Below, piece by piece: positions 34,852 to 45,841 of a stretch of 64,000 bases of DNA. Every line of letters starts with the position of its first letter. The stretch's first letter is position 1. Below the pieces are notes generated by a model. That model had not been told where the DNA came from, made no database searches, and saw only the letters and a program-made list of their open reading frames with translations. This stretch comes from Carnegiea gigantea (taxonomy: Eukaryota > Streptophyta > Magnoliopsida > Caryophyllales > Cactaceae). The position numbers were made by a program, and so were the translations under genes. Location: assembly GCA_029747015.1 (NCBI GenBank), contig JAKOGI010000541.1, positions 167,177 to 231,176 on the forward strand, written 5' to 3'.

Positions 34852-37240
34852 GCAGGTCTCCTGATCTCCCTTCGAGAAAGATTAAGAAACTTAGGACTGA
34901 CAATGGTCTTGAGTTCGTTGAGTCAGAGTTTGAAGAGTTCTGTACGAAAAACGGCATAGCTAGGCACAAGACATTGGTTGACAAACCACAACTAAATGGG
35001 GTTGCAGAACGAATCAACAGGACTCTATTAGAGAAAGCTAGATGTATGCTTTCACATGCCGAGCTATGGGATCGCAAGGCCTTTTGGGCAGAGGCTATTT
35101 CTACAGCCTGCTACCTGGTGAATCGTTCACCACACACCTCCATTGACTTCAAAATCCCAGAAGAAGTATGGTCAGGTAATCCTGCTGATTGTTCTAATTT
35201 AAGAATATTTGGATGTCCTGTGTTTGCCCATGTGAATAATGGGAAATTAGCCCCTAGGGCTGTCAAATGCATGTTCCTTGGATATGCATCTGAGTCTAAG
35301 GGATGTGGTGTCCTGAGTCTAAGAAAGTAATTCAGAGCAGGGATGTTACTTTCAATGAGAATGCTATGTTATTCTTTGGGAAGAATTCTATTGTTCCTTC
35401 TACCGATGCAGGTAATCAGGAAGATGCCAGTGTGAAGGTAGAAATGGAGACCGTTACAGCTCAAGGTGGAGCTGCTAATCATCCCAACAAGGAAGATCAG
35501 GTTACTGAACCTGGAACCATCAGTCCCAATCAACCTCAAGAGGAGGTTGCCCGTACTATAGCTTGTGATCGTCCTCAAAGGGAGATCAAAAGACCTGCCC
35601 ATTACAACGATGATGAGGGGCTGATAGCATACGCACTTTCGATTGCAGAGGAAGTGCCTGAAGGGGCTGAACCTTCAAATTATACTGAAGCAATCACTTG
35701 CCCAAGTTCACCTAGCTGGATCCTAGCTATGCAAGAAGAGATGGAGAGTCTGTAAAAGAACCGAACCTGGGAACTCTGTGAACTGCCTAAAGGCCGAAGA
35801 GCCTTAACTGCCAAGTGGATATACAAGAAGAAAGAAGGAATTCCTGGAGTTGAAGATGCAAGATGGAAGGCACGGTTGGTTGTTCGTGGTTGCAACCAAA
35901 GGGAAGGTATTGACTACAATGAGGTTTTCTCCCCTGTTGTTAGACATACCTCTATTCGAGTGCTTCTTGCATTTGTCATGTTGTTTGACTTGGAGTTGGA
36001 GCAGCTTGATGTGAAAACAGCATTCCTACATGGAGAGCTGGAAGAAGAAATTTACATGAGACAACCTGAAGGGTTTGCTATTCCTGGGAAGGAAGAATTG
36101 GTGTGTAAATTGCAAAAGTCCTTGTATGGACTCAAGCAAGCTCCAAGGCAGTGGTATAAACGTTTTGACATGTTTATGACCGATAAAGGGTATAAACGCA
36201 GTAGATATGACAATTGTGTGTACTTTAGACAGTATTATGATGGTACATTTATTTATCTACTGCTGTATGTCGATGATATGTTGATTGCTTCTAAGGACAA
36301 GACCTTAATTGGCATGTTGAAATCTTAACTCAGTAAGGAGTTTGAGATGAAAGACTTGGGTGCAGCAAAGAAAATACTGGGCATAGAGATCCACAGGGAT
36401 CGGAAAGCAGGTAAACTGTACTTGTCTCAAGAAAGGTACCTTGAGAAAGTACTAAGTAAATTCAACATGCACAACTGCAAGGCAGTTTCCAGTCCACTTG
36501 CTACACACTTCAGATTGTCTGCGGGATGCTGCCCGCAAATAGAGGAAGACATCAGAAGAATGTCCAATGTACCTTATTCTAGTGCTGCTGGTAGTTTAAT
36601 GTATGCTATGGTTTGCACTAGACCAGACTTATCACATGCTGTAAGTGTGGTAAGCAGATATATGCACAATCCTGGGAAGGATCACTGGGAAGCTGTGAAA
36701 TGGATCCTTCAATATGTGAAGGGTACTATAGGGAAGAGGTTGGTGTTTGATAAAAACAAAGCTGTTACATCCGATGTTGTAGGCTTTGTTGAAGCTGATT
36801 ATACTGGTGATTTGGATAGGAAGAGGTCCATATCTAGGTATATCTTCATCATATGTACAAGTGCTATCTCCTAGAAAGCATCATTGCAATCTATTACAGC
36901 CTTGTCTACTACAGAAGCTGAGTACATTGCTGCTACCGAAGGGGTGAAGGAAGCTACCTGGCTAAGGGGCCTTGTGATTGAGCTCGGAGTCCCACAAGCT
37001 CCGACTGTGGTGTTTTCTGATAGTCAGAGTGCCATCCACCTGACTAAGAACGATGCCTACCACCCGAAGACCAAGCATATTAGTGTCAAATACCACTACA
37101 TTAGAGACACAGTTGCTGCAGGTGAAGTAACAGTGAAGAAGGTTCACACGTCAGAAAATCCTGCAGACATGTTAACCAAGCCTCTGCCATTGGCTAAGTT
37201 CAAGCATTGCTTGGACTTAGTGGGCATTCACAGCCACTAA
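34852..37240 (+). pseudogene. Copia pol: integrase core, reverse transcriptase, RNase H
   Basis: Integrase begins in mid-domain with KLRTDNGLEF (about 34886-34915) and GVAERINRTL (about 35000-35027); the HHCC end and first catalytic Asp are gone. Near 35300 a small deletion shifts the frame (GYASESKG, then WCPESKK in the next frame). The rest follows one frame with stops at 35753-35755, 36326-36328 and 36872-36874. Reverse transcriptase has QLDVKTAFLHGEL (about 36002-36040), SLYGLKQAPRQW and the active-site YVDDM (36266-36280). RNase H has GFVEADYTGD (Glu where Asp is usual), [11 protein letters not shown] (from 36903), [10 protein letters not shown] and the closing [10 protein letters not shown], ending at TAA 37238-37240. 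Similar to Tnt1-94-type polyproteins. One frameshift and three stops rule out function. Confidence 0.93.
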
Positions 37241-37324
37241 GTGCCCATCGGGGCATTGCCCCTTAGGAGGGGCATCACCCTTCGGGGTGCAATGACGGAG
37301 TCAGTAGTGATTGGAGATTTTGGT

Positions 37325-37337
37325 CCAAGGTGGAGAT
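37325..37337 (+). other. Copia polypurine tract
   Basis: CCAAGGTGGAGAT lies immediately before the 3' LTR start TGTTGGG at 37338. Confidence 0.88.
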
Positions 37338-37949
37338 TGTTGGGTTTCATGGCCCAAAATCCGAGTACCGGCACGGTGGGACCGTGCTACACAGACACGG
37401 ACATGTCAAGACGAAGGACGCTAAGTCGAAGAGGGCAGAAAAACGGCACGGGTGTGCTGCCGTGCCATGTGGCACTGGGTGACTGTGCCATGCGGCACGG
37501 TCGTGCCCCGTGTCTTTTTGCCGCCTCTTTCGGTAGGCGGCTAGGGTTTCTGTCCGAGGGGGATTTCTCCTGGTGGCTAGGGTTCTACTCTAAAGGGGAA
37601 AACCCTACTGTTTAGACCCTATATAAAGAGGGTCAAGCCTAGGATCTAAATCACTCCAGTATTCATAAACACATTGAGAGGTAGAAGTACTTTGTGAGAG
37701 ATTACAAGAGAGAGGTTGTAATTCTGCTCTTAGATCAAATCACTGTGGTGATTGTGATCGTGTTGTATTCTTCCTGCTCATAGTGAATTGTTTTGGTGCT
37801 GTCGCCGTCCGTGGTTTTTCCCGCATTGGGTTTTCCACGTTAAATCTCTTGTCTTCTTATTTCAGTTTCTGTTATTCTACTTGAATTTCTGAATCTCTAA
37901 CTCATCCTATCGCTTCCGCTATTGTTGTTACTGTAATATTTACCTAACA
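37338..37949 (+). repeat. Copia 3' LTR
   Basis: 612 bp, nearly identical to the 5' LTR, with a 3-bp difference in length. TATATAAAG is at 37620-37628. The G-box palindrome of the 5' LTR is mutated here. Confidence 0.93.
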
Positions 37950-37954
37950 GAAAC

Positions 37955-38708
37955 CTAAGGCAAATCCCTTTTGTATTGGAAGCTGCCTAATTCCGTTCAC
38001 GGCATATGATATTATATGATCAATAATCCACCATTTTAAGGAGAAGTAAAAGCCACAGGTGGTGGAGTAGAATGGCATCAGGAAGACGAACCAGGCCGAC
38101 GTATGTTTGCACTTTAGATCAAACATTCATGCAACACTGATAGAGAAAACTACCCATTGCCTTAAACATGATGGTGCATCTATTTAATTGAGAGACTATT
38201 CATAAGCAAAGGTTCTTCCTATGCCCTTGGCAAATTTGGCTAAAAGAAGTGAAGTTACGTTAGCAAAATGGAAGGAGTTTTGGCGTTTGATTCACATTTA
38301 CATGATTATCACAATCTAAGGCCTAGTTTCTTTCTTTATGAAGGAATTCTTTAAGGAGCTTTTATCCTATGTATTACTGGAATGCAATAAAACTATAGTG
38401 AGTGAAGATAATACATACAATAAAAAAACTTATTTTGGATGGAAGACCAAAATTAAGTTGTCATACATCATGGAGCCTCTTTGATTTCCTTTTTTAAAAA
38501 TAATTTTAGAAATAGTGATGTGACCATTACTAAGTTGTATCATGCCCTACTAGCTTGCTACAACGACTAATATTATCAATCGTAAAAAGCATTTGATGAA
38601 TGTTATTTTGCATGGAATATATAAGAGTTCAAGTCTCATTTAGGAGATTAGAATGCATGTTTATGTGATTTATGCCCCTATGTCTATGATCACGCTTGGG
38701 TTTCGTAT
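37955..38708. other. Unassigned sequence
   Basis: Right flank of the copia insertion, up to the LARD-A array. AT-rich, no long open frame. GGCCTAGTTTCTTTC at about 38322 resembles a MITE end, but no inverted partner is present. The last five bases before the array are CGTAT. Confidence 0.4.
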
Positions 38709-41700
38709 TGTAACACCCCCAGCCCCTAGGCCAGAAGCGTTACGCTTTCCTAACTTCTTACTTAAATCCTGGGACGAAGTGGGCAGAGTTCCCCCTAAAA
38801 ACTGACCATTTCCAGGCTAAAAGCCTTACAATAAGTCCCTGTAAATCAACGGAAGCGCAAACATTTGAAACATAGCTCAACGGCCACACGCCGGAGTTCA
38901 TAACTCAACGAGCCACTCGCTCGGAGTACACCAACCAGATTGATTCATGAATAAAGAAGAAATAGAAGATACAACTCAACGGTTAACAATACCGGAGTAT
39001 TAAGATTTACATCCCTAAACATAGCTAAATTAAATCAAGAAGACATCTAACTAACTTGATGGTTGGCTCAAGCGGCCATACAGAGCGACCTTTATACCAT
39101 ATGCATTACATGAACTAGAATAATCGTTTACAGACCTTTATAAACTAAGAGTACATTACATGACTTCATTAAACACGTAAGATCCCTTAAATGAGCACAT
39201 ACGACGCCTTGTAAGCAACAATAGGTTCCTTCTGGACTTATCTGACTCAACTTCTTCCTGTCAGAAAGAAAACCTGGGGAAAAGGGGAAAGAGTAGTGGG
39301 ATGAGCAACCACACGCTCAGTGAGTGTCCCCCAACCCCCTTAAAACCAAAACCGTTGCAGGCAATACTATCTTTACTAGTCACATATCACGTTTCCATAC
39401 TTTACTATCATAATAGATATTCATAGAACCTTTATGGGAGGATCACTAAACATAAACTTCACTTCGACCACCCAATCATATTTCTAGGTTCCTCAACGAC
39501 GGAGTTCTTTACTAGCAAGCAGTTAGGCATGTGAGTATCATCGAAGGCTAAGTATAAGGATCTTTTCTTTTCATAACATAACTTCCTAATACTCCATTTG
39601 AACTACACATGAACCCTCAATCATATGATGTGTATATAAGGTTATCCCTTTTCAAAATACACTTTTCTTGGCATTTCATTCATATAATACATATATCACA
39701 CACATAAACACATATCAACATTCGTTCTTTTAGGAAGAGACGCCTTCATTCATAGAATTTTCAACGTGCTATAACTTTCTTTCTCATCTCATACACTTTA
39801 AATCAGACAGATTTGCTATGGATAAGAATGATGCCACATAAGATTGGAATCCACGTTCAACCATACTTAAAAATCATTCATAATACATCCATTGAAAGCT
39901 TTCCTTAATACACAGGCTAAGAATCCACATTCATCATATTTAAGAACATTTTCTTTAAATCTGCAATGAAACTTTCTTTGAACATTGAAAGCATTTCATA
40001 ACCTTGAGGTTCTCAATCTTTTGAAAGGGTTTACATTTCGCATTCGTCGTAAAACGACCCTTGTAAGCATTTCATATTCATTCCATATGGCCTCTTTGGG
40101 CCCATAAAACTTTTTTTTCCTGAAAACATATAAAATGGCAAAGGCCAATTGCTTTTTTTATCTTGGTAGGAAAATACTTCTGGCATAAGATCATTACAGG
40201 GTGCTGATTGGGTGAGAACTATTCTCGACCCCATAGTGAGACATAACGCTCACGCTTAAGCTCTTACTCCCGGGATGGCTACATATAACATATCGGACCA
40301 TTACATTAGCCCTCGTCAGGGACTCTAGGGTTTATCCGGACTTATCCCCTAGGTTAACATTACATCATATCATATTGTCCGCAGCACATTATCTTAGCCA
40401 CTTAAAGCGTATCGGCCATACCGGCTAGTAATTTTCCATTTCAAACAATAAAATCATTCAACGTATAATTCCCATCTCCCTTTTGATAAAAACGTTTTAG
40501 GGATTCCTTCCAAACACTATTTGGATAGCTAAAATAGGCCATAGCTCATTACTAGACATGGCTATTATTCATTTAAAACACATGAAAAGTCATTTGCTAA
40601 AACATTACCCTCACACCCACATGTTACATTTAAAACACACAAGGAAAAGGGAATACACATATCACATTTAAACACTTCGTAATCATTTCAACAACACAAT
40701 AAGCCACACATGGCCTCGCAATCCACACGATTGCGGTAATTTCACAACCCGAACTCCCTCCTCACAAGCACCGTACCACAGGACCGCGAACGCTCATGAT
40801 TCTTTCCTCAAACCATCCAACTACCAACTCGATTCATCGATTTATTAATCACAACATATTATCATATTAGCTTATGAAAAAGGGAGGGAACTTTAGGCCC
40901 TTACCTGAGCAACCAACACCATTCAGCGGTGCATTACAACAAGCGTTCATATGGCCACATTTATTCATGAATCGACAATACTTTATTCAATAAATCAAAC
41001 ATAATTTGACTCTAAACATAACCGATACATTTCGAGTAACTTTCCTAAGCATGAATGTGCTAAAAAAAAAGGGTTCGTATTAAAGCTAAACATATTTTAA
41101 TAGCTTCAAATTTAATTCATTTACATGCATTAGCTAGGTTAACTCGAATTGAAGCTAAACATGTTTATATAACTTCGAGATTAATTCCTTTAACATGCAA
41201 TAACTAATCCACTTGATTCGAAACTAAACACATTGCATTAACCTTGAAATTAGCTCATTTCACGCATTGGTTAATTAACTCGAAGGGAAGCTAAGGATGT
41301 TAACGCACCTTCGATTTTAATTCTTTTTCATACATTAACCCACTAACTTGAATCGATACTGAACACGTTAAACTAACTTCATTTGTAATCCTTTTTCATG
41401 CAGCAACTAATTAACTTGAATCGATGCTAAGCATATCAAACAAACTTCGTTTCTAATTCCTTTTCAAACAATAACTCATTAACTCGAATTGAAACTAAAT
41501 ACGCTAAATTCATTTCGATTTTAATTCCGTTTTTAAACAATAATTCTTTGACTCGAATCGAAGCTAAATATGTTAAAATTAACTTCGATTTTGATATCTC
41601 AAGCATGATTTGCATTCATGGACTCGAATTGATGCTAAACACATTTAATTTACTTCGAATTAACAACTCAGGCATGATTTACGTTTATTGATTCGAATTG

Positions 41701-42803
41701 AAGCTAAACGCACATAATTCGCATTAATTTACAATCTTAAGCATCTACTAACTACACGCATTCGAATTAATGCTAAACGCATATAATTCACTTCGAATTA
41801 CAATCTCAGGCATCAATCAACCAAATGAATCGAACCTAAACATGAATAGCTAATTTCTTGACATTTCTAACAAATTTAACAAACCCTAGCTTGATATGCA
41901 ACATCAATCTGCTGAAAATCAATTTCGAAAAGAATAATAACTTAGGAGGCGAGAACACCCACCTCGATTTCACGCTAGATACACGCAATTTAGCTTGAAT
42001 TGAGGCCAAAAATCGAACACCAACAGCCTGCCCTTCCCGCGTGACTCGGCTAGCCCGAGCCCCAAAACCCTAACTTGCGTTATGGTCGCGGTTGGGGTTG
42101 TCTGGGGTCGAATTCGACCCCCAGATTTAGAGGGGAGGCCGAATCCGGTGTGGGTGACCAGATTCCGGCACGTGGTGGCGGAATTGGGCGTGGCTGATGC
42201 GTGGTTTTCAAGTTGGCTCGATTGTGTGACGTGGGGAAGGAGGATTGGAGGTGTTCTGGTGGTTGGCGACGCAGGGATGAGGGGACCAGGCGGTTCCTCC
42301 TCTCGCCGGCGACACGTGAAGGCCGGTGGTGTCACCAGGCGGCGACCGGTGACCGGAGAGAGCGAGGGAGAGAGAGAGCGTGGCAGAGAGAGAGAGCGAG
42401 AGCGTGCAGGGGGGGCGGGTTCTGCCCGACTTCGGTTCCCCCTTCCCCCTTTTCAATTTCCTTTTTTTTTTTTTGGGGTGACTCAATAACATCATTCAAC
42501 TGAATCCCGATCCCGTACCTGCTAAAGACTAGGCTAAACCCGAACTAAAACGACCTACAATCAACATTTCAGTTTAAACTTTGGGATTCAACCAAGTAAA
42601 ACGAAAAACGATTTTAAAAACTCGGTTTAGCGTTGATTCAAATATTTTATAAATAAGTAGCGTCAATAATAACGTTAATCAAATAATCGTTCTTTTTAAT
42701 GAATTTAATCGTTAAAAACTCACACAGTTACTAAAAATACGATTTCATAACGTAAAAGCAAGACAGACAACTTAACGTAAAAATAATGAAGGTGGGTCTT
42801 ACA
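38709..42803 (-). repeat. LARD-A LTR 1
   Basis: 4095 bp, TGTAACACCC at the left and GGTGGGTCTTACA at the right in plus view. It contains a 68-bp repeat array (41076-41870) and a GC-rich island (42077-42475) with a GA/CT microsatellite (42354-42405) and A/T tract. In the island, its left half is like LTRs 3 and 4 and its right half like LTR 2. The left edge borders unassigned DNA; the partner TSD is outside the window. Confidence 0.9.
41076..41870 (-). repeat. Degenerate 68-bp tandem repeats in LTR 1
   Basis: About 11-12 units of 66-71 bp. Each starts like ACTCGAATTGAAGCTAAAC, followed by a TTCGA-type block and AATTCCTTTT-CA near the end. Units differ from each other considerably, so the array is old. 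Confidence 0.88.
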
Positions 42804-42805
42804 TT

Positions 42806-42820
42806 CTTCCCCCCTTAAAA
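42806..42820 (-). other. LARD-A polypurine tract, unit 1
   Basis: The minus strand reads TTTTAAGGGGGGAAG, two bases before the LTR start. Confidence 0.88.
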
Positions 42821-42984
42821 GAATTTCGTCCTCGAAATTCCAAATCTAAGTTCGGTCTTTCTTAAAATGCATGCACATAACTAGGATCTACACGGTAGGT
42901 TTCCAGAAGGTTCCATTTTGCAATCACTACTTCTTTCTAAATCAAAAGAAAATATCTTATGGTATCCAGTCTCCTCTTCGCCAA

Positions 42985-43042
42985 CCTCTTCAAGCGTCTA
43001 CTCACTCTATTTAGGCGCCGAGGGCAAATCGCATTGAAGAGG
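42985..43042 (-). other. Stem-loop motif Q, unit 1
   Basis: Sense arms CCTCTTCAATGCG and CGCTTGAAGAGG pair over 12 positions with one bulged T. They enclose a 33-nt loop starting ATTTGC, with TCGG inside, and ending GAGTGAGTAGA. It lies 180 bp from the PPT-side LTR. Confidence 0.78.
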
Positions 43043-45443
43043 GGCAAATGAGTTGGCGTGGAAAACCATATCGAGTTTGTTTTGAAAAAGAAACATAGAT
43101 TTTCAATGATCTAGACTCAGTTCGCATGGTAAGCAATAATTCTATGCATATGCATCTATAAGTGGGCATCTAAAGGCACGACAATTGAGACAATGACATC
43201 TTCAGGTCATACACTAGTGGTCTCATTCTAAAACATGAATTCAAGTTACTATTGGGATCACAATGATTAACATGGAGACTACTATAACACATTTAGAGTA
43301 ATAGAAATGTCACATAGCACCACATAGTACCATTTAAGCACAATGGAACTGCATGGTATTAGCAATCCAATATTCTTAAGCTTAGGAGTCTCGGGGAGCA
43401 TGAACGCGTCTAAAACATACATGGCAAGCAATTTACAAAAGGAAAACATATACACCAACATTCCGATGTCTGTACATCAATCCCAGCTAACTTTTAGGCC
43501 CTTTCATTCATGACAACTTATTCAAGACATGTCAGGTTCGCATGAAGGCAATTAACTTAGTCAGGTCCATTCAAAGGCATCAAGATATTGGGTCACTCTG
43601 AAGTCAAATCAATTGGTCAAGAAGCTATCACGTCACACCTAAGCAGTAAAAACATTATATTACATCACATTGACAATGAAGGGACTTGGAGTAACACTCG
43701 AATTCACATTGGCATCACATAGAGTCTACAATAGAGTACTATGGATGAAGAATCATAAATGGCATGAACTAGCATGGCATGTCGATAAAAACAACTGAGA
43801 AGATAATGCTACAGCAAGAATACGTGCATGCAAGCAATGAGTCAAAGGTCATGTTATGCCGTGTATTATGAAATTTCATTCGTCTGGATAATCAAGTCAC
43901 CTACCAAACCAAACGCAAGTCAAGCATGGATTGCACATAGGCAAGCAAAGGTGAAGATGGACACCTAAGGTCACCACATCATGCATTAAGTGCGTATGTG
44001 TATAGTTGTTCAAACCATATCATGGGATAATAGAACTTGGGGAGTACAAGTAATGACTCAGAGATCGTACAAGCAATGGTTCGCATAGGTTGAACCACTT
44101 AATCAATCCAGCCACTACGCAACTAAAGTTCATGATAAGCAACTCCAATGACATGTATTTACTATACCATTCACTCATAAAACATACGGCTGATCATCAA
44201 TCAACTAGCATTGGTAAGAACTACGGTGCTAATGGTCTTATAGGTATGTGTTGAGGGTCTACAAGGTACATCTATCCCATAGGTGATCATATGGGTCTCA
44301 CTGTAGTTCGCTTACCTTAGTGGAGATCATTACTATGTACAATTCCAAAGTCTGCTAGGTTCTTCCTCTCTTTCACTTTCTTGGTGTATTAGGGTTCGTC
44401 CAAGCCAAAACATCGTCTCTCCAATCAAACATAAGAGGCATAAACCTTAGTTCGAATAGAACATGAGTAACTCCCTTACAATCATGATTATTCTAGCATA
44501 CCATTCAATGATGCATTCGGAGATAAACATTTCAAAGCAAAGGTTACAATCACGCAATCACACCATGGTATATGTGCGCAATTAGCAATTTAACCACAAC
44601 ATAAGGACTATACGCTATGCAGTGATTAGCTAACTATGACTACACGAAGCAACAACTCATGTAGGTTGAATTCTTTGGCCAATTAAGTGACATACCCCAT
44701 AAGAATCAAGTTGAAGAAGCACCACATAGCTTACTTACTTTACCGTTAGTTAATAAACATAAAGTTGGCCCTGCATATCATTCTAAGTGACTATATAAGC
44801 TTTCAAGGTCCATGGTTTCAAGTTCACAACTAATATCACGTAAGGGGTCATTTAGAACGGCATACAGGATTGCATTTCTCATTTGCAAACTAAGGTCAAG
44901 GTATGTCTTGAAACTTGTCAAAATCATTAAAAATTAGCCATCAACCGACTAACAGGCGTAAGAACGAATCTAAGTGTTAATAACACATATGGGATAACAC
45001 TTAGGTCACAATCAACAGGACTCTGCCACAATCACTCATATTGGCATGTGCACACACGAAGCTATCACCCAGCCTTCTTAACAATAAACATTCACGTAAA
45101 AAGGTTTATTGTCAAAAAGAAGCTTTTAGTCAAGAGGAGCAATTCTTAGTCGCTTATAACTTGTCATTTACACATCAAGCAACATATGCATCTTGGCAGA
45201 CAGGCATTCAAAACGTTTAGTTGCGCATAGAAACTTACGACAGTAGCAGGGACTCGAGTGTGATTATAAAGCAAATGCAAGCTTTCAAATGCGGTATTAA
45301 AACCTATCCACATAATTAGAAGGGTCTTTCAATGCGAAGCAAACATCTTAATTCACTATTTAGAAAAGTCTTAACTTTCAAAATCTCTAGCTTTTCAAAC
45401 GAGAAATAGTCCATCTGCCTCTAGCCTATCCCTACCAACCATT

Positions 45444-45492
45444 AAGTACGTCTACTCACTCCATTACGGGGTCCGAGGAGCAAATCGTACTT
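45444..45492 (-). other. Stem-loop motif P, unit 1
   Basis: Sense arms AAGTACG and CGTACTT pair perfectly. They enclose a 35-nt loop starting ATTTGC, with TCGG inside, and ending GAGTGAGTAGA, closely matching the loop of motif Q. It lies 350 bp from the PBS-side LTR. Confidence 0.78.
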
Positions 45493-45825
45493 CGGGGGCA
45501 AAGATGGGCTTAGAGTTAAGACTTTTCAATCATTCAATTTCAAACCGTCAAGGCGTATAAGCAAATAAACAAACATCCTTCGATTGGACTAATACTTAAC
45601 TCATTCATGAGAAAACAAGTTACTCGACTAACACCCTTAACAATTCGTTCGTTCACTCGATTAGTGAGCTCACTCGAGCAGTACCTAGCTAGCTGAATAC
45701 ACCAAGATTCTCATTAAACGCACAATTATAGACCTAGTAAGCATATATCACATCGTTATGAACGCGTTCCTATTGGACTATATGAATGCAAGACTCAGGT
45801 CGCGGCCTATGGTCGCAGGACCTTT

Positions 45826-45837
45826 GCTCTGATCCCA
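45826..45837 (-). other. LARD-A primer-binding site, unit 1 (mutated)
   Basis: TGGGATCAGAGC in sense; one change from the TGGTATCAGAGC seen in units 2 and 3. Confidence 0.85.
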
Positions 45838-45841
45838 TCAA

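Larger units (their letters stand above)
33666..37949 (+). mobile_element. Ty1-copia retrotransposon (Tork/Tnt1-like), internally deleted and chimeric
   Basis: LTRs at 33666-34274 and 37338-37949 begin TGTTGGG and end CCTAACA, and identical 5-bp copies GAAAC flank the unit (33661-33665, 37950-37954). The iMet-type PBS is at 34277-34288, and the PPT AAGGTGGAGAT ends at 37337. The body keeps the integrase core onwards in copia order (integrase, reverse transcriptase, RNase H) but has no gag, protease or integrase zinc-binding end. In their place are 244 bp of unrelated sequence plus a second, 288-bp LTR-like segment. The two outer LTRs are very similar, so insertion is fairly young, yet pol is broken. 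Confidence 0.93.
42804..45841 (-). other. LARD-A internal domain 1, non-coding
   Basis: 3038 bp. The PPT (42806-42820) and the pol relic NFEDEILL (about 42841-42817) are at the left, the PBS at the right. No open frame worth calling. It has 54 bp at about 43657-43710 that are absent from domains 2 and 3. Its PBS has one change (TGGGATCAGAGC). Compared with domains 2 and 3 it shows many scattered substitutions. Confidence 0.88.

Noticed and set aside
38318..38340. MITE-like end GGCCTAGTTTCTTTC
   Set aside because: No inverted partner or target duplication in the following 400 bp.
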